A stretch of DNA of 64,000 bases, from the NCBI RefSeq assembly GCF_964199755.1, contig NC_133896.1, forward strand, positions 82,365,815-82,429,814. Reading direction: 5' to 3'. This DNA comes from Larus michahellis. Lineage: Eukaryota > Chordata > Aves > Charadriiformes > Laridae. The notes beneath the pieces were generated by a model that was not told the origin of the DNA, searched no databases, and saw only the letters and a list, made by a program, of their open reading frames with translations. Positions 13,171 through 25,610 of this stretch are shown here, one piece after another (the first letter of the stretch is position 1; each line of letters starts with the position of its first letter). The translations under genes and the position numbers were made by a program.

Positions 13171-15665
13171 GATTCACGACACACTCCTTCGACTCTGACA
13201 TCCTTAAAGAGTCATTAAAGGAATGAGCAAAGAAAACCATGAGAACTGGGACATTTTATTTTTTTTTCCCCTCCCTCAATTGCTGCTATTTTCTTCTTTG
13301 CACCCACATATTCCCCCATTCTGCCAGGCTTACCAACATTAAGCAAATCTGATATGGGTGATCCCCATTTCAAGTACTGGAAGGCACCTGGCACTTGCAA
13401 AAATATTTTCATCTTCCCTGTCACAAAAAAAAACACCAAGAGAACAGAGAAGAGCTGGCAATATTTTTGCTTTTCTCACCTTCTAATTGCTATTTGGGGT
13501 TAACATACTTATGCACGCAGTGACCGTTACACATTTGAATCTAAGACTATTTTTGTAGTGAGTTGAAGTGACCCACTAAAGTCCCTGGCCCTTCGAGTCT
13601 ACTCTCTGTGTGTGTGCAGTGTTACACTGGAAATTAACAAGCCTACCAAAAAGCCATCTCCTTGCTTTTTCCTATCCAGTGTGCACTTTTTTCAGCCTCA
13701 GGAAAAAGGGGACCAAGTTGCATGCATATTTTTTCCTGCTTTTATTTTTTTTGTATAGACAGACTGAAAGCATACTTTTACCTAAGTTTATTTATTTGTA
13801 TGTCACTGTAAATATTTATTTTTTTAATGGTGTACAAAAATGTACAGATAAAGAAATTGAAGTTGTTTAAGAGAAATAGCTATTCTAACAAAAGATGCTG
13901 TAGATTTGAGGTGCAATAAGAATGTAAGGGAGAAATGTGGTACTAAATAGGAGATTGGGCATTTTGGATGGTATCTACAACAGAGCCAATTATGCACATC
14001 ACCATTAAATTATTTATGCCCTTTGGAAAGAACTGTGAATAATTGCGTACTAGTGACAAGAGGTATGTTTGCTTGTCCACCAAAATCTCTGTTATTTGGG
14101 ATTTTTTTTAGGTGGCGATTTTAAGTATTGTTCCCAAGTGATTGGAAAGTGCGGTATTGCAGTAAATGGGTGGTGTTTATATTTTCAGTCGTGGTTAGGC
14201 GTTGTATGGGATGATTCAGGGTGGTGATTGCAAACCAGAAGGTAACTTTTCCTGCCTTCTGCTGTATTCCAATAGGTCAGAAAGTCTGAAATTCGCAGAT
14301 TGTTACTTAACAGGTGTGTGAAGATAACAGTTATTTTCCAAAGCTGTATTTTCTTAGCAATTGTTCTTATAAATACCCTTCTGGACACAGGCATGGTCAC
14401 TTAAGGCATGTAAGATCAAAACGGTAGAGATGCAGGACTATAGACCAGAGCTACTGGAGCTCGCTAGTTCAGCAGCATGAAAGGTCTGTAGTGCTCAGTC
14501 CACTGGTTGGTTGTAGGCCAAATGTTTTTGCCCTGTGTGCTTTCTCCAGAGGATCTGCATGATGTGATGCCCAGCAGTGTGCAGCATGCTGTGTAGATGT
14601 GTACAGCTCTGTAATCCTGCCTCTGTTAAAAGGGATATGGCAGAGGGTAATTGTACATCAGTAAATATTGGTCTCCCTGCTTGTTGTACTGCTAGGCAAT
14701 TGAGAATATATGTGCATCTGCCCTTGCTGCCAAGCTAGCATAGTTCAGTTCAGGAAGGCAAAAAGCAGCACATAGAGTACCCTTGGAATCAAGGGTTGGG
14801 AGCTTTGCTTCACTGACTGCAATGCTCTGTTGAGAGACTCCAAGCCTGTGGAGAGAGACCTGCACAAGCTAGCTAATGGTATCACAGAGGTATGTCCAGT
14901 TTAAGCTGCTCTAAGACCTCTGTTGTCAGACTTGACTGAGCTCTGGTCTACCTGCAAACTCATGCTGTAGTTCATCGCTGGATATCCTAGAAGAGAGGCA
15001 GGCCCACAGATTCCAAGGTGGGTAAAAGGAAGAAAGGCTCAGAAGGATGGGAATGATAGCAAAATTGATAGCCCGAGCTTTCTTGACAACATACTGCTTC
15101 AGAGCAGGTCAGAGAAGTTTCCATTGATGTATATTCTGGGGGTGCGTATCTGTTGTTTTCACTAACTAATGGTGATGTTTCTACCTTCCCTACTGAGAAA
15201 CAGTTGCAAAGATTGGTAAAACTTGGTGCTGTGAAATACTTCCTGTGACTTCATTTGAAATATTCCAGCTTTGCACAATGCAATCATATTACAACCAGTT
15301 TTCCCCAGCTTTCTACCGGGCTTCCATGCCAGATATTTACTCTCAGAAGTATTATATATGACTATTCCCAACTTTCATATTTTGGCTCAGTTATACAGGT
15401 TTTTGTGCCCTTTGACCCTCCAGCAATTCTAGACATATTTCTATATGGGCATCTATATTCCCTCTACAGCTGTGCATAGGAGCATTCCATATTTTGCATC
15501 AGAGATGTGTGTTGGCTTGGACCGAAATGTGTAGGTCTTTCTCACATGGTATCTCTTTGTTATTTTATTTTTCTGTAACAGCGTTGTGAATATTTCAGAT
15601 GGGTTTTATATGCTTATTAATGTGGTTGTTTCCTGTTTTTAAAATAAAAATTATAGAACTAAATA
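13171..15665 (+). other. SLC2A3: SLC2A3 3' UTR with poly(A) signal at 15643-15648
   Basis: After the TAA stop there is about 2.5 kb of AT-rich sequence with no coding run. It includes an AU-rich cluster at about 13786-13826, with overlapping ATTTA words and a TTATTTATT-type core, typical of regulated mRNA turnover. The last good signal is AATAAA at 15643-15648, followed by a TG-rich stretch (TCTGGTGTTCAG), which predicts cleavage around 15660-15670. Earlier polyadenylation is possible; transcript evidence is not available here. Confidence 0.65.
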
Positions 15666-15669
15666 TCTG

Positions 15670-18600
15670 GTGTTCAGTTTCTTATGCCGTTATCACAGCC
15701 TGGGACTACATCCTGGCACAGCCCCAGCTTCTGTCCTGCAACCTTTCTGGCTAACCTAGCATGCTGGATTTGCTCTTGCATTCTAGAGGAAATGACCATT
15801 TCTCTCAGCCTCTATTACCATCTTAATACATTCCCTTACTGCTATTCCTATTTTAAACTAAGATGTGCTGCTCTGGCTCTTGTTTGCCCAAATCCTTTTC
15901 TTTGCATCCAAATCCTTTCCCAGCATTTCTCAGTAACAGGAGGGGAGAGGGAAGTGGCTGGAGCTTAGGAGTCCTGCTGAGAGCTAAAACACCTGAGACT
16001 TCTGCCCCTGCCCTCTTCTGAGAGTGGTTCTCAACTTCTCTGCCATGAAGGTGAAGAGGAAGCTCTTCCCCCTCCAAATGATCAAACGATTCCTGCAAAG
16101 GAATCTTGCCTGTGTACACTCAGTGCTGTGTGCCTGAAAGGGTAGGGGTGCTGAAAAGGAAACCCCGCTGCCTGGAGAGAGCGGGCCATGGCGTTCCTGA
16201 CCCACTGGCAGGTCTGTGGCATCCTCTCACCCATGGGTCTGCTTCACCCACCTCTTGCCATGAGGCAGCAAGCTCTTGTTCCAGTGCATTCCTTTCCCTG
16301 TCATACAGCCATCTTACAAGCCCAAGGAGTCTGCACTGGTGTTTCACAGGCAGAAACTATGAGAACATCAAAAAGTAAGGAGCTAAAATATACTTCAGAG
16401 GGAGAGGATGGAGGGAAGTCAGAGGAAGAGTCAGGCTACTACAACTTGAGAGGCAGCAGGCTGCACAAAGCAACAAGGAAACAGTAGGGGATAAGGTATA
16501 GTCTGAAACAGCTCAACATAACGCAGAGCCAGGCTTTCTGAAAGCTGACATGCCTGACTGCTGCATGTTCCTAGCTGCTGCCTCAGTTTTGCAGAGTTTG
16601 CTGTGCAAGGAGTCTAAGAGCCGGGGAGGGCTCTGGTGTATGATTCATTTACAGCTCTGTGGCTGAGCTGAAAAGAAAACAATAAAACCCAGCCATCTAA
16701 ACTCATCGATTGTATCTAGGTCAAACTTTAAGGTTTCCATTTTCTTATCAAAATGGGAACCAGAGCGCAAAATAATTCAGGGCCAAAGCATGTGATGCAC
16801 TGAGCCCCAAATTTGTGTTGTTTTTGTGAAAGACTCTTGTCCGGGGAATGAGTGTTTTAGATGTGGTTATTTTATTTCTGAAAATTGTAAGGAAGCTTCA
16901 AAAGAAAAAACTGTTTGCAATTAAGTGGTTTGAATGCTTGAAGATGGGTTGTTTTCAGTTGAAACTGTTCATTACATTCAAACGAGCATGTAGGCGGTTC
17001 TCGCGGCCGCCGCAATCCCACACAAAAATGTCATTCCACTCTGAGCGGGGTGGCAGAGCTGGCTTGGACAGGTATGTCTCTGACACTACCCACAGAACTT
17101 TGTTCTGGCTTGCTGCGTGCAAGTGGCGCTGCAGACACCTTCAAAGCATTGCACAGGCCTCTGAAAATCAAACTGGTCCCCCGACCAGCATATGAAATCA
17201 AGGTTTAGCTGCCATGGGCTTTTTTCCTGTTAATACTGCCACGTTACTTCTTGGGTGTACTCAGAGCTGGTGAAGTATTGCTGCTGGTGGGAAGTAGGAC
17301 ACTCCAAGTCTCTGCATCCTATCCCTGACTGGCCCTGAAATGGGCTCCGCTTTGAGAAAGGCTCTTTGAAGACACGTGAGATGCTTTCTGGAAAACCTGG
17401 GGTACGTGGCTCTGGTCTGTCATTCTTAGGTTTTAGCCTGGCCCCGGCTTTACAATGTGAGATACCAGACAAGAGACAGTTGTCTTCATAGCATGCTGCT
17501 GGGAGGAGACAGCACTCAGGGAAATTAGGCTTGCTTAAACTAGGAAGAAAATGGTTTTGTTTCCTAAAATATATGTTGCTAAGACAATTTAATTGGTGCT
17601 ACTTAAAAGTATGCCATATCTAGTGGAGGCAGACTGTGTAAGTTTTAAAACAATTCACTTGCTGTGGTGAACCTTGTTTCTATGTTCTGTCCCACTAGAA
17701 TACACAGTGCTTACAAGATTGTCTTTTCCTGCTCCTTGAGACACAGCTTCAGCATATCTGATAGACACATGACTGACCTGTTAAGTCTGTTTTCTGCTTG
17801 CATTACACAACCCTTTCTTGTTGAGCAAATGGTCACATGAATTTGTGTCAGGCAGTCAGATTGGTGCACCAGTCACTGTGGCATGCAGTGTGGGACCACT
17901 GCAGATGATGTGCTGAACAAGTAACCGGTCCCTTGTGCAATGATCAACCTGACCAAACATCACCCAGTCTTTCATTTCTGCTCTGGTCTTCCCTTCATCC
18001 CATTTTCTTCTCCACCATGAACAAATTTGCCATCAAGTGCTCATCAGTTTATTGCTTTCTTTATATTCCTGTGACCAACTGCTGTTGTCACCTGGACTGA
18101 ATACTATCTTGTTTTTCACTTGTATTCATACATTAAATACTTTGGGGTCTGGACTATATTTGTTCCCCTCTGCTTTACTTACTTCTTTCAAAGTGCTCTC
18201 TCTGATATGGATCAAAGCTCTCAGTGACACGTCTTGGCCTCGTAGCTCTGCTTTGAATCTAGTCTATGATGCAAGTCTATGACCTAAAGAGTCAACAAGT
18301 TTTAGGACAGCGTCACCAGAATAATTTTCCACTGAGGAAGGCATAGGGATGCAGAGCCAGGAGGAGATGAAAGCTGGGAGCAGTGGTGAAGGTGTGGAGA
18401 GATATTGCTGCAGCAGGATGGCTGGAGAAATTTATGGTGTATGGAAGAGCCCATAGGAGACTGAGTACAGAAGGGAAACAGTGAAGGTTATGAGAATGTA
18501 CTGGAGCAACCAGTAAAAAGAGAACGGGGGGTTGCTGATCTCCAAGGAAAGGAGGAATGAGATGCAAGCTAAAAAACCCCTGACATCTGGAAGGAAGGTG

Positions 18601-18998
18601 AGACGTTCATAAGTGTGAGAAGGTGGAACAGGGCCTGAGAGAGGTGAGTATGAACTCTGACAGGAGCCCGTGAGAGAGTGGGAAAGAAAAAGATAGAAGA
18701 GAATATGCAGTAGAAAGGTGACAGCCACAGCACCAAAGTACAGGCTCTTGAGCTACGTGTGAAATAACATGAAGTCTCATAGGACTCTGGAAGCTTATGA
18801 CTCACAGGCAAGAGGTCATCGGTTCTTGAGGAAAAGGGAAGCACGGGTATACTCTCCACCATGAATGCCCACAGGAGCCTTTGTAGCTGAAGCAAATAGC
18901 TATTCTGGAGCTACAGTCTTCCTAGCACTGGGACCTCACCTCTTGGTCCACAAAGTTGGGATTCTGCTTGCTTGCAGGAAGGCATTAAAAATGCCTAT
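15670..18998. other. Intergenic region downstream of SLC2A3, no supported gene
   Basis: Only short open frames without family resemblance are present. 18315-18720 is rich in purines on the plus strand, which produces long pyrimidine-rich, leucine- and serine-rich frames on the minus strand that are not gene-like. Confidence 0.6.
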
Positions 18999-20410
18999 TA
19001 AATGCCATGGCCAGGGAAAAATGGTTGGCATGCAAAATACAGCTGGCTCAGCTAGACTCAAGTTAGCAGAGTAGCATAATAGAAGCAGCCTTTCCATAAA
19101 CACAAAGCAAAGGTAGATTCCTAACCGTGTTAGGTAGTGCAAGACAGGGCCCTGACAAACAGAACCGGCCAAGACAAATGTCAGCAAAGCCAACTTTTTG
19201 GAGAGATACCACCACTGCACTGCAATCTGCAGGGGCTCGGCCGTCTCAGAAAAACTGTCGGTGCAGAAGCCTTGAAAGAAGTGCTTTCCAGCTTCCTTAT
19301 CTCATGCCACAGGCAGAGCTTTTTGGGACCGATGGAGCGGCATCACCCTGCTTTTACTCTTTGACTTTTTTCTCGTGCTGACTTTTTCCTCGTGCTGACT
19401 TTTTCCCCGTTCTCATGCAAGAATGGTATTCACACTGGTCATACATAGCCCATAGCTAATTGTGTACATTGTAATGCTTTGGTCACAATAACAACAACGA
19501 AAATGGAAAACATCGTATTAGTGGCAGGTTTCGGTGTTTCCACATGCATCATCTGGGGCAATTTTGCTGTGTGAGCAAGTCTGATTTCTTTTTCGAAGTG
19601 TAATTGAAGCCAAAAGAAAAAAAAAGAAAAAAAAAGAAGAAGAATTAAAAAGAAGAAGTAAAGAGAGAGATACATTTTTTCTTGGGTATGGAAAGTCCAG
19701 CCCCTGACTGGCTGTGGGTGTGAGGACAGAGCAGCCAAAGCACAGGTGCCAGGGCTGACTAGAAATTCAGCTTCAGCAAAAATTTCCTGCACAGTGGTGG
19801 CTCATGAAGAGACAGCTTCTTTCTTTTTTTTTTTCTTTTCCTTGACTGGGACTTAACCTTTTTTTCTCCTGCTGAAGGAAGGGCCGGGCCGAGTTAATAA
19901 CACTTGAAAAGCAGAGAGTGAGAAAATCTGAAGCTCATGGGAAGCCTTAAAGGAGTGACGTGCACCGGAGGCTCAGACACCAGGAGTATTTGCTTGTGCA
20001 GGGCCCCAACACCAGGAACGCTGCAGAGGCGTATCACAGCTTGCGGGTCGTCATCCCCTCATGGTGCCTGACATGGAAGGGCAAGGTAGTGAAAAGGGGC
20101 ACAAGGGAAGGGGGCTGCGCTGTGCCTGGTGCCAGTGCAAAGGGCTGTGGGAGGTGCCAGCTGACTGGGGAGTTCTGGGAGCCAAAGGTGACATGTCCCC
20201 GGCTCCCCGGCTCTCAGAAATGGGTGCTCCCAGGAAGGTTTTGGAGCGTAGCCATGAAAACCATGTTTGAAGTGGCTTCCCACCAACTCTGCAGAACCTA
20301 GTTCAGACTCATATTAGAGGCCACGTCTTTCTTCTGAGATAAAAAGATATCTGATGTGTGGTTTGTGGGTGTGAACACTTTGATTGCACACATGCAGTGT
20401 ACTTGATTAC
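18999..20410 (+). repeat. Direct repeat, copy 1 of 2 (core 19027-20257)
   Basis: The core matches 25639-26864 in the same orientation with only about a dozen substitutions by my count. Differences include one extra copy of a 17-base word (ending GACTTTTTC) near 19370-19405, length changes in an A-rich tract near 19612-19665, and loss of about 33 bases near 19858. The edges align less well: about 77% over 35 bases before the core, and about 87% over 62 bases at 20347-20409. Both copies contain CCTCATGGTGCCTGAC near the right end, which loosely recalls an LTR end plus primer-binding site. I did not find retroviral coding sequence nearby. Confidence 0.9.
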
Positions 20411-22329
20411 TTGGTCAGGTGTTAAAAGTGCAGGCCATGGTAGCTGGGATAGAAGATGTTTCTGTGTTTAAACCGGACTTCCTATCTCTCCCAGTTTTGA
20501 AATAACATCATCTGAATTTATGTCCCCCTGTCTGCCCCCTTGGTTCACATTGAAACCTTGACAGACAGGTATGAAACCCTCAGCACTGTTTTAATCTGTT
20601 TTCTTACAGAACTCTGGAGACTGAGAGGTGATGATGTCCTCTTGGTGAAGGTAGATGAGAAAATAGAGGACTCAGCCACACTGAAAGCTGCATGTGGCCC
20701 ATTACCATTCCTCCTAGCCCCAGTGCCAACACCGCACTGTTAGTGTTCAATGCTGTAGCAGGCTGTGTTGTGACCAGTAGTCTCATGGGCAGAGAGGGGG
20801 CAGTGTCTCGGGGGGTGAGGAAGGACTGGACATGAGTCCTTAGCAGCTGAGCCTGCGCTGATCGTGAAGAAAAATGGTGTCTCTGGAAGGGAAGTGTAAG
20901 AGGGACAGGTAGTGGCTTTTTATGAGTGAATTTTGGGGAAGACTCAACGCCAAAGAAGGTTTTCTCATCACCCTGCTCTGTCTCCTTCTTCCTATTTGCC
21001 CTTTAAAATCAACTGTTCCTCCAAAATAGTCTTGCTACCCAGGGTTTTCCATTCTACCTTGATCACTCAATTAGGAGCCATAAGATCCCTCTTTTCCATA
21101 TTTCCTGTCTGTGCCATTAATGCCAGCTCCTCATTCTTAGTAGACTGGGACAGAAATCTGAACAGAGGGCTTCTTCGCTGTAAGGAAACAACAATGCCTT
21201 ATTCTCTGAAGCACCATCACGTGAGTCAGAAAATGGACCAGTAGGTACTGTGGGGTCCTGTCTCCAGCCATTCCAGATCCATACTGACCTGCATATATTG
21301 GCACGCTGCACTTTGCCCTTCTACCTCACAGCTTCCGACCCACCTCTTCTAGTATTGCTCTAGCCTATTCCACACCCCAGTACACAGAAAAATGCTAGTC
21401 GACCTGTATGGCCTGCTATCTTAGTTCCTGCCTTCTGCATTGAAGCATCCTGCTGGCTGTTCCACCATGGCCAGCACTTTACCAGAACAGGCTAGTGGGC
21501 CCAACAGCTTATGCCTAGATACATGCACTGTTGGATTTTTCCAACAGTGACCATTATGAACGAGCTGAGCCTAGTGTGAAGCCTTTCTTCCTCATGCTGT
21601 CTCCCTGGCTGTGAATTCTCCATTGACATATCCCCTGGCCTCATGGAGGTGCCAAATATTTCATGGACAAATGCATCTCTACAAATTACGTGGTCAAGAA
21701 AAACAACATTTAGTGGATGAACATCAGAAGTATGGGGTGGCAATAGATGTGGCATGCTTCTTCCATTTCCAGAGACTGCTCATTAAAAAGTTAGGGGAAA
21801 TCTGCTAATATTTGGTCAGTTGGTTATGGCATTGTGTAGTCTATTTAGCTTTCCCTCTGCCTCCGGTGCTATAGAATATTTTAATGGACAATCATCTCGT
21901 CTAGGTGTTACGCTTAGTCTTTCTGATGTATTCTACCCTGTGTAGAAGGCTGTTGAAGAGCGTGATGTGTTGCTCAGGGAACTCTTTGGGCCATGTCACA
22001 TTGCCAGGACACCGCCATGGAATTAGGAAGAGCTATTCTACTGGTGGTGTCATTCACCTTCACTGGGATATTTTACATTTTCCCATTTCCCAGTATGCTG
22101 AGTAGTGGTTTGCTGCCATACCTCCCTCTCCTTCCAAAGGAGTACGCTGTGTGGGACAGTACCTGCAGTGTAACTCATGTCAAAGTATGTTACATCAACC
22201 ACTCTCCCCTAATCCATATTGCCAGTCCTTTCATTTTCAAAGGCAGGTGTTTTGCCCTTGGTAAACCAGTATCAACCTTTCCCAATTACAGTCTTGCCCT
22301 TTGCACATTTGACACTGGGTGCCAAGAGG
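20411..22329. other. Spacer between direct repeats, no supported gene
   Basis: I see no gene and no retroviral gag, pol or env-like frame. A minus-strand frame at 21492-21755 is open for 87 codons and its frame continues upstream with stops toward 22050. It could be a decayed transposon, but I cannot assign it to a family. Confidence 0.5.
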
Positions 22330-22970
22330 ATATAGTACTGAGGTAAGGATGGCTGGTCTGGAGTTCCCGATTCATCCCGCTTGCTTTCCATACAGTTGGC
22401 CACAACAATACCCTTTTTCCAGTTGTCAGGGATGACAGATGAAAGACTGCAGTCTCATAATCACGTCAGGCACTTCTTTCAGCAGCTTTGGATGTATCCC
22501 AGCACCCTTGTAGTGTATCTTATCCAACCCCATGCATTGTGACATATCCAGCCTCTCTAAGTAGTATTGAGCCTGTTGCTGCCCTACTCCTAGCTGTCCC
22601 TCAGCTTTCCAAACCCTTATGGTAAGTTTTGAGATCTGGGAGCAGGCTTTGCTTCTACAGACCGTTGCAAGGAAGGCTTTGAGTACCTCAGCCTCTGCTG
22701 GGACTGAGGCATCCATCACTAGTTTGTCCCCCATTTCTCAGCAAACCTGTATTTTTCCTAGACTGGCTACTAGGATAATCACAGAATCCCTCTTGTCACC
22801 CATTCTGCATGCAAGTTTTTGCTCCAGCTGGGCTCCGACGGGCCTTTCCAATTTTGTCCTTCAGTACCCAAGCAGTGCTTCTGTCCTCCTCCTCCGTAGC
22901 CTCCATATCCTTTTTTCCACTTCTTGCATACACGCTTTTTGCATTTGAATTCATTGTGAAACTCCTTCCT
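22330..22970 (-). mobile_element. CR1 LINE fragment, reverse transcriptase part, degenerate
   Basis: Read on the minus strand, this stretch carries recognisable pieces of the CR1 second open frame. The order is an AEVLKAFLATV segment, then a YYLERLDMSQCMGLD segment matching the family's 'HLRNL..HKSMGPD', then a GIHPKLLKEVPDVI segment matching 'HPRVLRELADVI', then SRPAILTSV matching 'YRPVSLTSV'. Small insertions and stops interrupt the frame, so it is a dead fragment truncated at both ends. Assignment is from knowledge of CR1 conserved blocks, without a database comparison. Confidence 0.8.
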
Positions 22971-25045
22971 TAACCAGGATAGTTTTCATCCAAATTCCCA
23001 GACTCTCTGCACAACAAAATGGTTTGAAAATGCCGTCTTTCATTCCTCATTCCAAGATCCTAGGCCAGGGCAAACAGCTGCTGATGCGGTGTCTTTTTAC
23101 AACTCTCTGATGCTGCAAATCAGTGGAAGAGAGACTGACGGCACAACCGGAACTACAGATTCCTGGGACAGAAACAGTTGCATGCCTTCCTTCCTGGGTG
23201 TTATGTGAATGTGGACAAAAGGGAGGCTGTCCATGCTGAAGGATAATGCATTCCCAAAGCCTGGCGAGTACTTTCCACTGTCTCAGAGCAGTCAAAAGAA
23301 TACATCAGGCTCAGAGAGGCGGGGAGGAGCTGGTGGATCAGGGTTGGATTGAAGTTGAGGGTGATGTTTAGGGGACACAACAAGAGGAAGCCAAGGAAGG
23401 ATGGAATGGAGTGCAGTAGTGAGAGATGGTGCAGCAGAAGGCCTGAAGAGACAGTGAGGGACTCCAGAGTAGAGTCCTGGAGCATGCAGGAGGTGGTCGC
23501 TGTAGTGAACTAGCCAAGAGGGTTATCATATACGCAGAACATGTCACTTGCTGGCAGTTAAAAGCAGGAGACAGGAGGAAGCTGTTTGGTAAGGAGAGGA
23601 AAGAAGTACGCGGTGAAGAGTGGCCAGGTCTCTGAAGGCAAAAGTGATTGGGAAGACCTCATATGGGAGACTCCTTGAAGGTGGCATGGCTGTGAGGGGA
23701 GCTGAACGAAGTGAGGTGGAGTGGCTGCCAGGCAGTGTTATGTAGCTATTTGGCGTCTCAGTAGGAGACCCCACTTTTTAGTCATGCGATCGTGACTGCA
23801 AGGTGGATTGGGAGCAGGCAGAGGACGTAAATAAACTCTAGCCTATATCCTCCGAGAATGTGCAGCTCAGCACTTGCTGTTGCCCAGCAGTCTTTGTCTT
23901 TACGTCACCATGTGCCATCCAAAACAGTTCTTTCATGCCCATCCAACAGTGTTCTGTGGATACAAAGAGACCATTGCCAAGCATACTGCGGTGGTGGGAA
24001 TCAACAAAAAAATGCAGACGGCTTTGGAGTAAGGGGTACGCTGAAGGGATATAATGTCTCAGCAGGTAGAAACAGGAGGTGGTGTGCTCTTTGTCTCCTA
24101 GTCCTGTGACTAAAGCAGATCTTGACAGCAGTTGACGAGAAGGATGGGGAAACATCGGTGTGCCTGCAGATATATTGGATATGCAAGCGCAGCGCTGAGC
24201 CTGCTGGTTAAAAGCAGACAGCAATACTACATGCCACAGCACTCGTTTGGAGCATCTACGCACTTCTTCTGACAGGTCTGTGATGAGAGGCAGGGGAAAA
24301 CAGGGACAGGGAGGGGGGCCGACATAGATAGAAGAGGAGTGGTGGCTGGGTATTTTGGGTGCAGCAAAACGTTGTGCCAGCGTACTTTTTCTTCCTGAGC
24401 AACCTCATTGGATGAAGGGACAATCAGGGTGAAAGTCAAGCAAACAGAACAAGGTAGATCACCGAGGTCTTATCACGGGGTGGTGCTTGGCATGAAGGGG
24501 TCGAACTGGAACGGCTGGCCGGGATGCGTGGCTGCGCAAAAAGCTCGCCAGCTTCAGGCAGAAATGCTGGTAGTGCCATCTCCTGGTCAGAGCAGGGGCA
24601 TCGAGCCGAGAAGCTCGCATTTTATTCTGCTGACTGGCTGAGTGATCCTGAGCAAACCACTTCCCTTCCTTGCACCTGAATATTTTCATGAACAAAGTGA
24701 TGGCCCTAGGGAAGTCAGTGAGCAAAGTTCATGCCCATCTAAATGAAATCTTGACATCGTCAAACAAAAGCGCAGAGCTACACTTGGGTTGCCCGTCACT
24801 GCCGGAGAGAGAGAAGGACAAATATTGTCTGGGTCCTTCCACAGGATTCTAACTGCGTTTCTGCAGACATATTTCTTGGCTGTGGTTCTTTTTAAGTGGG
24901 GGCTTCCTAAAGGACCTCTCCCGTTCCTATCTCCAGTTACTTCACAGCAGTTTTTCAGCCATATAGTTGCATCAAGTTCCCCCAGAAATTGTACTTGATT
25001 TGATAAATTCAGCACAGTCAAATTTTAACAACCACCACCAATAAG
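22971..25045. other. Intergenic region, no supported gene
   Basis: Purine-rich plus-strand sequence at 23290-23780 gives leucine- and serine-rich minus frames that are not gene-like. One MIR-like relic lies near 24630-24705 and is listed separately. Nothing else is recognised. Confidence 0.5.
24630..24705 (+). repeat. MIR-like SINE relic
   Basis: The order GTGATCCTGAGCAAACCACTT, then CCTTCCTTGCACCTGAATATTTTCATG, then AACAAAGTGATGG follows the MIR 3' layout ('gaccttgggcaagtcactt...cctcagtttcctcatctgtaaaatggg'). Divergence is high, as expected for a very old element. Confidence 0.5.
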
Positions 25046-25266
25046 GGAGCTGGGTGCCATGGGAGGTCACGGTGAAACACTGGAACAGGTTGCCCAGAGA
25101 GGTGGTGGAGGCCCCATCCCTGCAGACATTCAAAGCCAGGCTTGATGAGGCTCTGAGCAATCTGATCTAGTTGAAGGTGTCCCTGCTTACTGCAGGGGGG
25201 GGTGGACTAGATGATCTTTAAGGTCCCTTCCAACCCAACATATTCTATGATTCTATGATTCTATGG
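25046..25266 (+). mobile_element. CR1 LINE 3' end (5'-truncated)
   Basis: The stretch has the standard CR1 3' UTR order: AACAGGTTGCCCAGAGAGG near 25084, then GTGGAGGCCCCATCCCTG, CTTGATGAGGCTCTGAGCAA, TGGACTAGATGATCTTTAAGG and CCCTTCCAACCCAACATATT. It ends in three copies of ATTCTATG at 25242-25265. The 3' terminal octamer repeat marks the true end of the element; the left end is the usual 5' truncation. It lies between the two direct repeats, about 350 bases before copy 2. Confidence 0.95.
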
Positions 25267-25610
25267 GTGGCCTTTGAAAATTTCCACTAAGCACACCGTA
25301 GCTATAGTTTCACTGTGTTATGAAAGCAACACCTTCAAGACTGTATCTTACCATGCATATAGGTTAGATTACAACTGCCCCACAGGATATGCGCAATCAG
25401 TCTCTGCAGAAAGTTACTCACATCCTGCAGACTAGAAATTAGGACTCCTGATTGTCTGCAGAATGAGATTTTTCACATGAAACCAAAGAGAAATATGACC
25501 AGACCACACACTTTTCACAAACAATCAACTGCTGGAATTTATTGTCAGCTGCCATTCAGAGCTACCTGCATAAAGGGCGCAGGGCAAAATGATAAATACT
25601 CAGGACCTTT

